From: Pontibacter silvestris
Lineage (GTDB): Bacteria > Bacteroidota > Bacteroidia > Cytophagales > Hymenobacteraceae
DNA: 64,000 nucleotides
Direction of reading: 5' to 3'
Assembly (NCBI RefSeq): GCF_020907275.1
Contig: NZ_JAJJWI010000018.1
Span: 1-64,000, forward strand
Part shown: one piece after another, positions 26,207 through 36,205 of the stretch
Layout: each line of letters opens with the position of its first letter
Position numbering within the stretch: the first letter of the stretch is position 1
Notes under the pieces: model-generated
Seen by the model: only the letters and a program-made list of their open reading frames with translations
The model's database searches: none
Told to the model about the DNA's origin: nothing
Position numbers and translations under genes: made by a program

Positions 26207-26288
26207 ACGATACAAGAGTTAGCTAACAACTGAATTTCACCTAAACTGATCACTTTGCCTTAATTACTCCGTTAGCCAAAATTAAATT

Positions 26289-28439
26289 ATGAAACCTGAC
26301 TTTTCTAAAGTAGACATACATAAAACGGCCTCGGCGACTCATGGTCCTAAAGCACCTGAAGATGCTAAAGTCTGGAATACACCCGAAAAAATAGCGGTTA
26401 AAACCTACTACACACCGGAAGATGCACAGGCTTTTGAGCACCTTGACTTTGCAGCTGGTTTACCGCCTTTCCTGCGAGGCCCTTATACTACCATGTATGT
26501 GCAAAAGCCTTGGACCATCCGGCAATATGCAGGTTTCTCTACCGCAGAAGAGTCTAATGCGTTTTACCGCCGCAACCTGGCAGCCGGGCAAAAAGGGCTT
26601 TCTATTGCTTTTGACCTTGCCACACACCGTGGTTATGACTCTGACCATCCGCGTGTAGTAGGCGATGTAGGTAAAGCAGGTGTAGCCATTGATTCAGTTG
26701 AGGATATGAAAATACTCTTCGACCAAATTCCGCTGGACCAAATGTCGGTATCTATGACCATGAACGGAGCCGTATTGCCGATTATGGCTTTTTACATTGT
26801 CGCAGCCGAAGAGCAGGGCGTAAAGCCAGAGCAACTGGGCGGCACAATCCAGAACGACATCCTCAAGGAGTTCATGGTGCGCAACACCTACATTTATCCG
26901 CCAGAGCCAAGCATGAAGATCATTTCAGATATTTTTTCCTACACTTCGCAAAACATGCCGCGTTTCAATTCTATCTCTATATCGGGCTATCATATGCAGG
27001 AAGCCGGAGCCACCGCCGATATTGAACTGGCTTATACCTTAGCAGATGGTTTGGAGTATGTACGAACAGGTTTGAAAGCAGGCTTGGATATTGATGATTT
27101 CGCACCACGCCTCTCCTTCTTCTGGGCCATCGGTATGAATCACTTTATGGAGATAGCCAAAATGCGTGCGGCGCGTATGCTTTGGGCTAAGCTGATAAAG
27201 CAATTTAACCCAAAGAACCCAAAATCGCTGGCCTTACGCACCCACTGCCAGACCTCCGGCTGGAGCTTAACTGAGCAAGACCCATTCAACAATGTTACCC
27301 GTACCTGTGTAGAAGCCTTAGCTGCTGCCTTGGGTGGCACACAAAGCTTACACACCAATGCTTTGGATGAGGCCATTGCCTTGCCGACAGACTTTTCGGC
27401 TCGCATTGCCCGAGATACCCAGCTGTACCTTCAGCAGGAAACCAACATTACGAAAATAGTAGACCCTTGGGGAGGCTCTTATTATGTAGAAACCCTTACC
27501 CACGAATTGGCACATAAAGCCTGGGCACTGATGCAAGAGGTAGAAGGATTAGGTGGCATGTCCAAAGCCATTGAGACAGGCTTACCCAAAATGCGAATTG
27601 AGGAAGCTGCCGCCCGTAAACAAGCCCGCATTGATGCTGGCAAGGATGTAATTGTAGGTGTAAACAAGTATAAGCCAGCGGAGGCTGAGGCAGATGAAAT
27701 TGAAATTCTGAACATAGACAACACTGTTGTACGGGAATCACAACTTAAAAGGCTGGCACAGGTAAAAGAAAGCCGCAGCAACGAAGCTGTGCAGCAGGCA
27801 TTAGAGGCGCTGACCAAAGCTGCTGAATCAGGTGAAGGTAATTTACTGACATTGGCGGTAGAAGCAGCCCGCCACCGTGCAACGCTTGGCGAAATATCTG
27901 ATGCATTAGAAAAAGTCTATGGCAGACATAAAGCAGTAATCAGATCTATAACAGGAGTATACTCCGCAGAACTTTCAGACGACGAAAATTTTGAATGCAC
28001 CAAAGCCTTAGCAGATAAGTTTGAAGAACTGGAAGGCCGCCGGCCACGCATTATGGTCGCCAAAATGGGACAGGATGGTCACGACCGTGGCTCCAAAATA
28101 ATCGCCACCTCCTTCGCTGACCTCGGCTTCGATGTCGATATTGGGCCACTATTCCAAACGCCAGCCGAAGTAGCTATGCAAGCCGCTGAAAACGATGTGC
28201 ATGTGGTAGGTGTGTCTTCGCTGGCAGCAGGTCATAAAACCTTGGTACCGCAACTTATAGAAGAACTACATAAGTTGAATTGTGAAGATATTATGGTGAT
28301 AGTAGGCGGTGTTATTCCTGCTCAGGATTACCAGTTTTTGTTCGAGGCAGGAGTAGAAGGTGTATTCGGGCCGGGTACTATCATTTCAGTAGCAGCACAG
28401 CATATTCTGGAGAAGTTAATGAAGCGGCTGGAAGAATAA
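26289..28439 (+). CDS. mutB: methylmalonyl-CoA mutase large subunit
   Basis: This encodes 716 residues, the usual MutB/ScpA length. The substrate-binding barrel has [21 protein letters not shown] and [20 protein letters not shown] with the substrate-contacting tyrosines and histidine. The C-terminal cobalamin domain carries [12 protein letters not shown], whose DGHDRG supplies the axial histidine, followed by the [14 protein letters not shown] and [11 protein letters not shown] segments. With MutA it forms the active heterodimer in propionate/succinate metabolism. The GTPase chaperone MeaB is encoded 6 kb downstream rather than adjacent. Confidence 0.97.
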   Translation: MKPDFSKVDIHKTASATHGPKAPEDAKVWNTPEKIAVKTYYTPEDAQAFEHLDFAAGLPPFLRGPYTTMYVQKPWTIRQYAGFSTAEESNAFYRRNLAAGQKGLSIAFDLATHRGYDSDHPRVVGDVGKAGVAIDSVEDMKILFDQIPLDQMSVSMTMNGAVLPIMAFYIVAAEEQGVKPEQLGGTIQNDILKEFMVRNTYIYPPEPSMKIISDIFSYTSQNMPRFNSISISGYHMQEAGATADIELAYTLADGLEYVRTGLKAGLDIDDFAPRLSFFWAIGMNHFMEIAKMRAARMLWAKLIKQFNPKNPKSLALRTHCQTSGWSLTEQDPFNNVTRTCVEALAAALGGTQSLHTNALDEAIALPTDFSARIARDTQLYLQQETNITKIVDPWGGSYYVETLTHELAHKAWALMQEVEGLGGMSKAIETGLPKMRIEEAAARKQARIDAGKDVIVGVNKYKPAEAEADEIEILNIDNTVVRESQLKRLAQVKESRSNEAVQQALEALTKAAESGEGNLLTLAVEAARHRATLGEISDALEKVYGRHKAVIRSITGVYSAELSDDENFECTKALADKFEELEGRRPRIMVAKMGQDGHDRGSKIIATSFADLGFDVDIGPLFQTPAEVAMQAAENDVHVVGVSSLAAGHKTLVPQLIEELHKLNCEDIMVIVGGVIPAQDYQFLFEAGVEGVFGPGTIISVAAQHILEKLMKRLEE

Positions 28440-28513
28440 GGTAATCTAATTCTCACTAACTAGTGGCATGAGATTTTTATTTATATTGGAATTCATAACA
28501 TTTGATTCTTTTA

Positions 28514-29437
28514 ATGGCTATTCCTGACTATCAAACCCTAATGCTGCCTCTCCTAAAATTTGCAGCAGATCAGAATGAACATTCTACAAAAGATGCTTTA
28601 GAACATATGGTTAGCTATTTCAAATTAAGTGTGCAGGAACAAGAAGAGCTTTTGTCAAGTGGCCAGCATGTTATCAAAAACCGCATTGGATGGGCTACAA
28701 CTTATTTGAAAAAAGCTCAACTTTTAGAAGCCACACGCAGAGCACATTTTAAAATCACTAAACGTGGTATTGATTTTTTAGAAACACACCCAATTAACAT
28801 TACGAATTCACTTCTATCTCAGTATCATGAGTTCAAAGAGTTCATTGGAGTGCAAGTGAGCGAGTCTATATCTACAGAAGTCCTTTGGTCCCCCAACACA
28901 AGTGTGGCAGAGCAAACCCCTGAAGAAATCATAGAATCTGCATATGAAGCAATAAGAAAAGCTCTTGCCCAAGAGTTACTTGCCAAGATTCAAAGCTTAC
29001 CACCTTCATTTTTTGAAAAACTTGTAGTTGAACTGTTAGTAAAGATGGGTTATGGAGGATCATTAAGAGATGCGGGAAAAGCACTTGGTAAAAGCGGGGA
29101 CGGAGGTATAGATGGCATCATCAAAGAAGACAAATTAGGCTTAGATGCAATTTATATCCAAGCAAAAAGATGGAATGAGAACAACCCGGTTGGTAGGCCT
29201 GATGTACAGGCCTTTGTTGGAGCCTTAGCCATGCATGGAGCCAAGAAAGGTGTATTTATCACTACCTCGCGTTTCACAACTGAAGCTCAATCTTATACTC
29301 CTCGCAACGACACAAAAATCATTTTAATAGATGGAGAGCAACTCGCTCAGTATATGATTGATTACAATCTAGGAGTTACTCCAATTTCTGCATACGAAGT
29401 AAAAAGACTTGATATAGATTATTTTGGCGAAGAGTAA
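28514..29437 (+). CDS. mrr: Mrr-type restriction endonuclease
   Basis: From the ATG at 28514 (MAIPDYQTLM) it has 307 residues; a TTG at 28502 is less likely. The N-terminal winged-helix domain (Mrr_N) contains RIGWATTYLKKAQLLEATRRAHFKITKRG. The C-terminal PD-(D/E)XK nuclease domain has FFEKLVVELLVKMGYGG, then GDGGIDGII with the metal-binding Asp and YIQAKRW with the QxK motif. Mrr cleaves DNA carrying modified (methylated) bases. No methyltransferase or specificity gene is adjacent, as expected for a type IV enzyme. It sits between mutB and a small envelope gene. Confidence 0.93.
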   Translation: MAIPDYQTLMLPLLKFAADQNEHSTKDALEHMVSYFKLSVQEQEELLSSGQHVIKNRIGWATTYLKKAQLLEATRRAHFKITKRGIDFLETHPINITNSLLSQYHEFKEFIGVQVSESISTEVLWSPNTSVAEQTPEEIIESAYEAIRKALAQELLAKIQSLPPSFFEKLVVELLVKMGYGGSLRDAGKALGKSGDGGIDGIIKEDKLGLDAIYIQAKRWNENNPVGRPDVQAFVGALAMHGAKKGVFITTSRFTTEAQSYTPRNDTKIILIDGEQLAQYMIDYNLGVTPISAYEVKRLDIDYFGEE

Positions 29438-29502
29438 CACAAAAGCTAAGCATATAAATACGATATCTTAGCTACTCATCCCATATGCCTAGAAATATTA
29501 CC

Positions 29503-29510
29503 TACCTTTG
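29503..29510 (+). promoter_or_regulatory. -7 promoter element (TACCTTTG)
   Basis: TACCTTTG matches the Bacteroidota -7 consensus TAnnTTTG and lies 26 bases before the ATG at 29536, which supports that start over the in-frame ATG at 29485. No clear -33 TTG was found. Confidence 0.55.
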
Positions 29511-29535
29511 CCTTTTTCATTATTCATTTAGTTTT

Positions 29536-29949
29536 ATGTCAGGCAAAACCTTAAAATATACACTAACTGCCATTGCCGCAGTACTTATCGTCTGGTTTAT
29601 ATATGATTCCTTTTCTCAACCAGGTCCACAGGATTTAAAAGGTAATTTCAAAGAAGTGGCTTTCTACAGAAATGAAAATAATACAGGCCCTATCATTAGG
29701 GTTTATGCTGTTACGGTAGCTGATACGCTTTGGCAGGAAATGCAGCAATATGGAGGATACATGCCGCATACAAAATACGGAAATACGAAAGTATACTTTT
29801 TCTCAAAGAACGCACCTGCTCCCAAAGAAGTATATCCTAACCAAGATAGCTTTGATCAGCAGTACCAGCAATATTGCCTCGCAAAATATGAGAAAGATGT
29901 AATGAGCCAGACTTCCTTTATGAAGTATCCTTTCAGAGCATCTAAGTAA
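29536..29949 (+). CDS. membrane-anchored protein of unknown function
   Basis: From the ATG at 29536 it encodes 137 residues; an ATG at 29485 would add 17 residues but would place a promoter element inside the gene. An N-terminal membrane segment (YTLTAIAAVLIVWFIYDSF) is followed by a soluble domain with paired aromatic/strand pattern (FKEVAFYRNENNTGPIIRVYAV, GNTKVYFFSKNAPAP) and a charged C-terminus. I do not recognise the family. It is probably a periplasm-facing anchored protein. It sits after the mrr gene with its own promoter-like element. Confidence 0.65.
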   Translation: MSGKTLKYTLTAIAAVLIVWFIYDSFSQPGPQDLKGNFKEVAFYRNENNTGPIIRVYAVTVADTLWQEMQQYGGYMPHTKYGNTKVYFFSKNAPAPKEVYPNQDSFDQQYQQYCLAKYEKDVMSQTSFMKYPFRASK

Positions 29950-30118
29950 ATTTAGTACCTCCTTTTATACTTTGCCTTTTCTTTTAAGCTCCATTTTAAT
30001 GCTATCTCTTTTGCCTAAACTTATCATTTAGCTCTAAAAGCACGTATTTAAGTATTTCATCAGTAAAAGGAAAAAGAGAAGCCTTTACAATGTTGTTTTT
30101 TACTAAAGATTATGAACT

Positions 30119-30379
30119 ATGAAAAAAGAATGGAAATCAATAATAGCAGCTTTATTTCTTGGTACGTCAATGCTCATGACATCTTGTGGCGGCAATAACG
30201 GAGATATGCCCCCTGAAACTACGAACGGAGACAATAACAGAGAAACTGGCGTTGATGGTAATGGTTATACCATGGATCCAGGATCGCCAGACACAACAGG
30301 CACTACAACTAATATGGATACCATTAGTACAACCACAAGATCCACAACTGAAAGCGCCACCACTACAGGCGGTAATTAA
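30119..30379 (+). CDS. small Thr/Asn-rich lipoprotein
   Basis: This encodes 86 residues: a lipoprotein signal ending LMTSC (Cys about 23), then a mature part of about 60 residues that is almost entirely low-complexity Gly/Asn/Asp and Thr (TTTNMDTISTTTRSTTESATT). No domain is visible. Small lipoproteins of this type are common in Cytophagales and have no assigned function. A strong hairpin terminator follows 13 bases after the stop, so it is a single-gene unit. Confidence 0.7.
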   Translation: MKKEWKSIIAALFLGTSMLMTSCGGNNGDMPPETTNGDNNRETGVDGNGYTMDPGSPDTTGTTTNMDTISTTTRSTTESATTTGGN

Positions 30380-30392
30380 TCCTATTTGTTAG

Positions 30393-30432
30393 AAGCAATA
30401 TAGAGAGTGGTAAAAACACTCTCTTATTGCTT
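30393..30432 (+). terminator. hairpin terminator after the small lipoprotein gene
   Basis: AAGCAATA-T-AGAGAGTG (30393-30409) pairs with CACTCTCT-TATTGCTT (30417-30432): 16 bp with a one-base bulge (T30401) and a 7-nt loop. Confidence 0.8.
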
Positions 30433-30804
30433 AGGTAGTTTAGAGATATAGATGAAATTTATTACTTGTTGCTCTAAACCACGCAAGACACCTGCCTGTA
30501 TTAATTCCATACGCAGTTTTGCAAGGTCCCTGGTATAGAAAAAAACGTGCAAGCGTTTCCAATATTGGAAACCGAGACAGATTCTTTATCCTATTCCCGG
30601 CTTAAGGCTATTAAATAAATTATACAACATTGTAAATGAAGGAATATAAAATTGTATAGAAAAAAGTTTTTCACACTATTATAGCATAAGACTCCTAAAA
30701 TGACTAACACCTGTAAGCTTTTGGCCAAATTATTGTTCCGTAATACTAACATGACAAAGCGCATTTATCCTGTTTACCTGCTTTGTTTGTCAATACAGTT
30801 TATT
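30433..30804. other. regulatory gap upstream of the trehalase gene
   Basis: No coding frame is convincing except possible N-terminal extensions of trehalase from ATGs at 30700 and 30751. The stretch contains a LacI-type operator match and an overlapping 18-bp palindrome, listed separately. Confidence 0.5.
30548..30572. promoter_or_regulatory. LacI-family operator-like site and overlapping palindrome
   Basis: TGCAAGCGTTTCCA (30548-30561) matches the LacI/GalR-family consensus TGNAANCGNTTNCA at every fixed position. GTTTCCAATATTGGAAAC (30555-30572) is a perfect 18-bp palindrome overlapping it. The pair lies 240-260 bases before the chosen trehalase ATG, so control by a LacI-type trehalose regulator is likely. 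The regulator gene is not in the window. Confidence 0.6.
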
Positions 30805-32466
30805 ATGAAACAATTATCAGCTTGCAGCCAGGTTAGCCCCAACAAAACACTTTACCCCTTACTGTTTTTTGGTTTACTGTACGCTAATCACCCTTTGTAT
30901 GCACAGTACCAGCCTGATGAACAACTTGGGGAGCTGTTCGAGGAAGTACAGCTAGCTCCTGTTTTCCCTGACTCTAAGACTTTTCCGGATTGTATTCCGC
31001 TTTCATCACCAGAGCAAATTTTACAGGCTTACCATCAGGAAAAAGGACAACCGGGTTTTGACTTAAAGGCTTTTGTAATGCAACACTTTCAGTTGCCTCC
31101 TGAGCCTGCAACTAATTTTAAATCAGACCCTAGTCTTACAGTAAAGCAGCATATTAACAGGCTGTGGCCTATACTAACACGCCAGCCAGACGAGGAGCAA
31201 AGCTCACTTTTACCTTTACCGAATGCTTACATAGTGCCTGGTGGTCGCTTTAGAGAAATATATTACTGGGATAGCTATTTTACTATGTTAGGCTTGCAAC
31301 AAAGTGGTGAGACAGAGCTTATCCAGAACATGGTAGATAACTTCACGCACCTGATTAACAATGTAGGCCATATTCCGAATGGTAACCGCAGCTATTATAT
31401 AAGCCGATCTCAGCCCCCATTTTATGCTTTGATGCTGCACGTACTGGCTCAGGAAAAAGGAAAACAGGTACTTAACACTTATGCACCGGCACTTCGGAAA
31501 GAATATGCTTTTTGGATGGATGGAGCTGATGCACTTACTACCACTAATCCGACACACCGTAGAGTGGTACGCTTACCCGACGGCAGCGTATTAAACCGTT
31601 ATTGGGACGATAAGCCAGAACCTCGGCCTGAAGCTTATAAAGAAGATGTACATATAGCGCAGGAATCAGGCAGAAGTCCGGAGGAAGTATACAGAAACAT
31701 AAGAGCAGCTGCTGAATCGGGCTGGGACTTTAGCAGCCGCTGGTTTGCAGATGCAGAAAACCTCTCAACAATTCGAACCACTGAGCTAATTCCTGTAGAT
31801 CTGAACTCGTTATTATACTTTGTAGAGATGACCCTGGCCGACATGGCTCATATGGAGCATAACACAACAGAGGAACAGTTTTATAAACAAAGAGCCAATG
31901 CCCGCAAAAAAGCATTACGTACCTACTGCTGGAGCGGTGCTGATAAGTACTTCTACGATTATGATTTTGTAAAAGGTACTACCACTGATATCCCTACACT
32001 GGCAGCTGCTTATCCGCTTTTCTTTAATATAGCCAAGAATTCTCAGGCCAAAGCTGTTGCACACAAAATTGAGACTGACTTCCTGAAACCAGGTGGCGTG
32101 GTAACAACCTTAAACCACACAAGCCAACAATGGGATGCACCCAATGGCTGGGCTCCGCTGCAGTGGATGACTTACCAGGGACTGGTTAATTACAGACACA
32201 GAGAACTAGCTGATAAAATTGCCAGTAACTGGACGAACCTTAACATAAACGTGTATAAACAGACCGGGAAACTAGTTGAAAAATATAATGTAGAAAGCAC
32301 TGACCTGGAAGGAGGCGGGGGCGAGTATCCTAATCAGGATGGCTTCGGCTGGACGAATGGTGTTTTATTAAAACTATTGTCTACCCAAAGTGGTGAGCAG
32401 GATAATATAAAGCCAAGCAGGCTACTAAAGAGTAAGAAGCAAAGAGAGAAGGTACCATCTAACTAG
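30805..32466 (+). CDS. treA: periplasmic trehalase, GH37
   Basis: From the ATG at 30805 it has 553 residues with a signal peptide (LYPLLFFGLLYANHPLYAQ); ATGs at 30700 and 30751 would give an odd long N-terminus. It hydrolyses trehalose to glucose by inversion. GH37 signature 1, PGGRFREIYYWDSYF, and signature 2, QWDAPNGWAPLQW, are both present. The catalytic acid is the Asp in AESGWDFSSRWF and the base the second Glu of GGGGEYPNQDGFGWTNGV. Substrate contacts lie in NGNRSYYISRSQPP. It is monocistronic, with a LacI-type site upstream and a strong bidirectional terminator downstream. Confidence 0.96.
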   Translation: MKQLSACSQVSPNKTLYPLLFFGLLYANHPLYAQYQPDEQLGELFEEVQLAPVFPDSKTFPDCIPLSSPEQILQAYHQEKGQPGFDLKAFVMQHFQLPPEPATNFKSDPSLTVKQHINRLWPILTRQPDEEQSSLLPLPNAYIVPGGRFREIYYWDSYFTMLGLQQSGETELIQNMVDNFTHLINNVGHIPNGNRSYYISRSQPPFYALMLHVLAQEKGKQVLNTYAPALRKEYAFWMDGADALTTTNPTHRRVVRLPDGSVLNRYWDDKPEPRPEAYKEDVHIAQESGRSPEEVYRNIRAAAESGWDFSSRWFADAENLSTIRTTELIPVDLNSLLYFVEMTLADMAHMEHNTTEEQFYKQRANARKKALRTYCWSGADKYFYDYDFVKGTTTDIPTLAAAYPLFFNIAKNSQAKAVAHKIETDFLKPGGVVTTLNHTSQQWDAPNGWAPLQWMTYQGLVNYRHRELADKIASNWTNLNINVYKQTGKLVEKYNVESTDLEGGGGEYPNQDGFGWTNGVLLKLLSTQSGEQDNIKPSRLLKSKKQREKVPSN

Positions 32467-32470
32467 TACT

Positions 32471-32523
32471 AGTATATAAATATAGGGAGAGGCAAGTTTT
32501 GCCTCTCCCTATATTTATATACT
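32471..32523. terminator. bidirectional terminator, 25-bp perfect stem
   Basis: Arms 32471-32495 and 32499-32523 are perfect reverse complements with a 3-nt loop (GTT). The GC-rich centre (GGGAGAGGC) is flanked by A/T tracts. It lies between the convergent trehalase and barrel-protein genes and can serve both. Confidence 0.9.
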
Positions 32524-32562
32524 GATATGCGCTTAGTTATGCACAAATAGGCATCGCCTGAG

Positions 32563-33957
32563 CTACAGATTACGTGGTGCTCCTATATTAAAGCGCAGAA
32601 AGCCCATTGCAAGCGAAGCCCCCGGGTTTTCTTCTGAAAAAGGAGCTGTCACATTGCGGGTACTAACACCGAATTCGTACACACGTGAAACATAGGCTAA
32701 GCCAATAGGCAGGTTCATAGTCCTGCCCTCTCCTGTCGATGCCCCGGTACTCACCTTAAAATTAGGGGCTACCATTATCTCTAGTCCTAACCCAAAGAAG
32801 TCTTCCGTAATGTTACCTGGTGCGTTATTAAGAGCTCTTACATAATCCACCCCTGCTTCCACTTTACTTCCTAACTTCACACCAACTCCTAATCTTAATC
32901 GGGTTGGTAGTTTTGTCTTATGTTCCTTTACAGGAGCAAAAACAAGAGAAGTGTCCATGATAGCCTCTCCTAACGCTGTTACATAATCCATAAAGTTATA
33001 GCTACCCGCTGTTTCAGCAGCTTCAGGTAACTTAAAGCCTTTATCATGCCCTTCCAACAAGTTTTCTGTCCAGGTTAAATCACCCATATCAGTAATAGAT
33101 GCAGCAACTTTTACCACTTTTGCAATATCTGCAGAGACCCCGACATCCATCCCACTTCCTTTGCCTACCGGATTAAGTCTACTACCGCTACTCCTGTAAT
33201 TAAAATCGGGGTTAGTTATAAAATCTGAATAGTCTATAGTCAGAATAGGCGATGCAGCGTTGTAAGCTTTCAGCTCCTTGTTATGGGCACTGTATTCGTA
33301 TAAGCCTAAACCTTGCAGATATTTGTAACCGACTCCTCCATATATACTGATGCCAGGCAGATCAACAATAGTACGTCCAAAGGCAACATTCCACTCACTT
33401 ACCCAGCTAAATTTCATATCTGTTCCATCAAAAACATCTGCCACATATACCGTCTGCCCTGGTACAATCTCTTCGTAAATAGAGGCATCATTAGCTAAAA
33501 ACGCTAGCTCTGCAAAGTTTTTGTTAATATTTACGTGCCCCATAGCCCGCTGCCTGTTACTAAAAGCAAAACCACCTACTTTAGGTATGCTAACAGACAG
33601 TGCAAAGGTGTTTATATCAGCAGCAACATTTAACACATTCTCACCTGTAAAAGCTTTAGCTAAATCTTGCCGGTCCTGCAACGAGATATCTTGCAAATCG
33701 GAGAATTCGAGGAACTTACTAAAGATGTCGTGATTAAGTGTTTGAGAATTAAAGCTAGCCCCGCTTTCCAGCACAGTGAAAGAAAGAACAGCACCTCTAC
33801 GTCCTAAATTAGCAGGGTTAACACCTACTGATCTGTAATCTTTTACAAAAGTGTTCATTACCCCGCCCCGCCCTACAGCCGAAACATTGTTCAACGCTAT
33901 TTGCGCTTCTGCTTCAAAAGCCAAAAATATTGCGGCGATCAAGAACAACTTCTTCAT
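32563..33957 (-). CDS. outer-membrane barrel-like protein, DUF5723-like
   Basis: From the ATG at 33957 it encodes 464 residues with signal MKKLFLIAAIFLAFEAEAQ; an ATG at 33978 precedes the signal and is less likely. The mature protein opens with NNVSAVGRGGVMNTFVKDYRSVGVNPANLG, close to porin/DUF5723-type proteins of Bacteroidota, and continues with alternating strands (LRLGVGVKLGSKVEAGVDYV, LGLEIMVAPNFKVSTGAS) typical of a FadL/OmpP1-like barrel. Function is unknown. A TATGTTTG element on the minus strand (34161-34168) lies about 200 bases upstream. The family assignment is tentative; the envelope location is well supported. Confidence 0.7.
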   Translation of the reverse strand: MKKLFLIAAIFLAFEAEAQIALNNVSAVGRGGVMNTFVKDYRSVGVNPANLGRRGAVLSFTVLESGASFNSQTLNHDIFSKFLEFSDLQDISLQDRQDLAKAFTGENVLNVAADINTFALSVSIPKVGGFAFSNRQRAMGHVNINKNFAELAFLANDASIYEEIVPGQTVYVADVFDGTDMKFSWVSEWNVAFGRTIVDLPGISIYGGVGYKYLQGLGLYEYSAHNKELKAYNAASPILTIDYSDFITNPDFNYRSSGSRLNPVGKGSGMDVGVSADIAKVVKVAASITDMGDLTWTENLLEGHDKGFKLPEAAETAGSYNFMDYVTALGEAIMDTSLVFAPVKEHKTKLPTRLRLGVGVKLGSKVEAGVDYVRALNNAPGNITEDFFGLGLEIMVAPNFKVSTGASTGEGRTMNLPIGLAYVSRVYEFGVSTRNVTAPFSEENPGASLAMGFLRFNIGAPRNL

Positions 33958-33978
33958 TAAAATTGAAAAATAATGCAA

Positions 33979-34263
33979 TGGAATTTTAAAAATGGCTTAA
34001 GCCTGAAGCTGACAGAAGTTGCTTAGAATTGCAGATGATCTGTTTAAAGAACATTTACCCTAAAAACAATAAGAAAAGCAGCATATTTTCTGCTTAACAC
34101 TTTTTTTGCACTTTATAATGATATAACAAAGCGAAAGCTACTACTTTGATGCAATTAAATCAAACATACCCAAAAGATTTTTTTCTATTCATGCGTAAAA
34201 GGACAGAAGCTTTAAATTTGTTTTGTAAACACTTACCTTAACCCTGCATAACCAATAACCATC
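33979..34263. promoter_or_regulatory. divergent promoter region
   Basis: This gap separates the barrel-protein gene (minus) from meaB (plus). A -7-like TAAATTTG (34213-34220) lies 43 bases before the meaB TTG, and TATGTTTG on the minus strand (34161-34168) faces the barrel gene. No -33 TTG is obvious for either. Confidence 0.45.
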
Positions 34264-35244
34264 TTGCCAAAACGCTTCAGCACCGAGACCTATACACAGG
34301 GCATTTTAGCGGGAGACCGTGTGGTCCTGAGTCGTGCTATTACACTTGTAGAAAGCAGGCTTCCGAGCGATCAGGAGCTGGCTCAGGAAGTAATTAATAG
34401 CGTGTTACCATACGCTGGCCATTCTGTACGAATAGGGATAACCGGAGTGCCTGGAGTAGGCAAAAGCACTTTTATTGAGGCGTTTGGCAGTTACATTATA
34501 AAGGAGCAACACAAAAAGCTGGCAGTATTAGCAATAGACCCTTCCAGCCAACGTTCAGGCGGTAGTATATTAGGAGATAAGACTCGTATGAAGTCTCTGT
34601 CTGTTAACCCGCAGGCGTTCGTTCGGCCTTCTCCGGCAGGCAAGTCATTAGGTGGCGTTACCCGTAGCACCCGCGAAGCTATTATTCTTTGTGAGGCAGC
34701 TGGTTTCGATACTATTATAGTAGAAACTGTAGGTGTAGGGCAATCTGAAACGGCTGTGCATGCCATGGTCGATTTTTTTCTCTTATTAATGCTGGCAGGC
34801 GCAGGTGATGAGTTACAGGGCATTAAACGTGGAATTATGGAAATGGCTGATGCCATTGCTATAACTAAAGCAGATGGCACCAACCTGAGTAAAGCCAGAG
34901 CGGCCCGCGCAGAATACCTGCACGCACTGCACCTCTATCCTCTTGCCGCCTCCGGGTGGGCTCCACAAGTAAGTACCTGCTCGGCAGTAGAACATATTGG
35001 CCTGGACTCCATCTGGCAAACAATAACAGCTTACCTGGAGCTAACCCAAGAAAATAATTACTTTGAGCAGAAGCGCCGTAATCAGAACATGCAATGGTTG
35101 TATGCAGCTATTCAACAAGGTTTAGAAGAACGATTTTATTCCAATCAGCAGGTTAAGGAGCAACTTCAGAATGTTGCTGATCAGGTAAAAGAAGGGCATA
35201 CATCAGCGTTTAAGGCAGCAACAGAGCTACTAAAGTTAGTGTAA
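34264..35244 (+). CDS. meaB: methylmalonyl-CoA mutase-associated GTPase MeaB
   Basis: This encodes 326 residues starting at TTG; an in-frame stop at 34249 rules out a longer form and no ATG precedes the conserved region. It is a G3E GTPase that guards cobalamin loading and reactivation of methylmalonyl-CoA mutase. Visible motifs are Walker A GVPGVGKSTF (about 62-71), the DPSSQRSGGSILGDKTRM switch region typical of MeaB/ArgK, ETVGVGQSE (G3) and ITKADG (the base-recognition motif). It lies 5.8 kb from mutAB. An ABC permease gene starts 13 bases after its stop, so the two may share a transcript. Confidence 0.95.
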   Translation: MPKRFSTETYTQGILAGDRVVLSRAITLVESRLPSDQELAQEVINSVLPYAGHSVRIGITGVPGVGKSTFIEAFGSYIIKEQHKKLAVLAIDPSSQRSGGSILGDKTRMKSLSVNPQAFVRPSPAGKSLGGVTRSTREAIILCEAAGFDTIIVETVGVGQSETAVHAMVDFFLLLMLAGAGDELQGIKRGIMEMADAIAITKADGTNLSKARAARAEYLHALHLYPLAASGWAPQVSTCSAVEHIGLDSIWQTITAYLELTQENNYFEQKRRNQNMQWLYAAIQQGLEERFYSNQQVKEQLQNVADQVKEGHTSAFKAATELLKLV

Positions 35245-35257
35245 AAAATTGACTGGC

Positions 35258-36205
35258 ATGCTAAAACCACTTCTGGAAATAAGACTAAAGCAAATTCTGC
35301 GTGCACAAAAAGGGCTGCACTGGTATCATTACATTATTTTTGGAGGTTTACTTCTATACCTTGTTATTTGGCTTTACAACCTATTACTCCAAAGAAATAG
35401 TGCTATTGTTGTTGCTGCCACCTCACTGTTACCCATACTTGCTTTGCAAATGCATCGTAATGATAAACGATTCGTTTCCCACCTGAGCCATTTCCCTTAC
35501 CTTATATTCTGGGTTGAGTATACTTTGCTTTTGTCGCCACTACTGCTACTATACACCTTTACTGCTAGCTGGTTTTTGATTTGCCCTGTAATCCTTGCTT
35601 TACTTCCCATTTCAAACTTTGGGCTTGAATTACCAAAACCTCGCAAGGCTATACCTTTAGTATTTATTGCTGATGCTTGTTTTGAATGGAAGGCAGGAGT
35701 CAGAAAAAACAAGTGGCTCCTGTGTATACTTTATGTGGCAGCGTTTGCTCTTTGCCTGTACCCCTTTGGCTCTCTTCTTATACTTTGGTTCTCTACTGCT
35801 ATTATAAGTACCTTTTACCAGAGGTGTGAGCCAGTAAATTTGTTAACCGTACCCGAGAAGGGCGCAAAGGCTTTTCTGTATTACAAACTCAAAGCTAACC
35901 TGAAGCAGTTTATGGTGCTCACGTTGCCGTTATTACTGCTATATAGCCTCCTGCACCCCGACCACATGGTACCTGCTTTGGTTTTCTACCCGCTCCTGTT
36001 ACTTGTGCTTGTATCAAGCATACTTGCCAAATATGCTTATTATGAACCAAACAACACAGTATCGTCGGCGGCAAGCTTTTTAAACAGCATTGACATTTTA
36101 AGTCCATTGCTCCCGTTCCTGCTGCTTTTTCCGCTCATTAGCTCTATTCGTAACTATAAAAAAGCTGTTCACCGTTTAAACTTGTACCTGCATGATTTCA
36201 ATTAA
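35258..36205 (+). CDS. ABC transporter permease-like membrane protein
   Basis: From the ATG at 35258 it has 315 residues with about seven or eight hydrophobic segments (YHYIIFGGLLLYLVIWLY; LLPILALQM; FWVEYTLLLSPLLLLYTF; WLLCILYVAAFALCLYPFG; FMVLTLPLLLLYSLL; VFYPLLLLVLVSSILA; LLPFLLLFPLISSI). No conserved catalytic motif is seen. Its last 14 bases overlap the start of an ABC ATPase gene, so the two form an exporter-type pair. The substrate is unknown. A TTG at 35249 is an alternative start. Confidence 0.8.
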   Translation: MLKPLLEIRLKQILRAQKGLHWYHYIIFGGLLLYLVIWLYNLLLQRNSAIVVAATSLLPILALQMHRNDKRFVSHLSHFPYLIFWVEYTLLLSPLLLLYTFTASWFLICPVILALLPISNFGLELPKPRKAIPLVFIADACFEWKAGVRKNKWLLCILYVAAFALCLYPFGSLLILWFSTAIISTFYQRCEPVNLLTVPEKGAKAFLYYKLKANLKQFMVLTLPLLLLYSLLHPDHMVPALVFYPLLLLVLVSSILAKYAYYEPNNTVSSAASFLNSIDILSPLLPFLLLFPLISSIRNYKKAVHRLNLYLHDFN

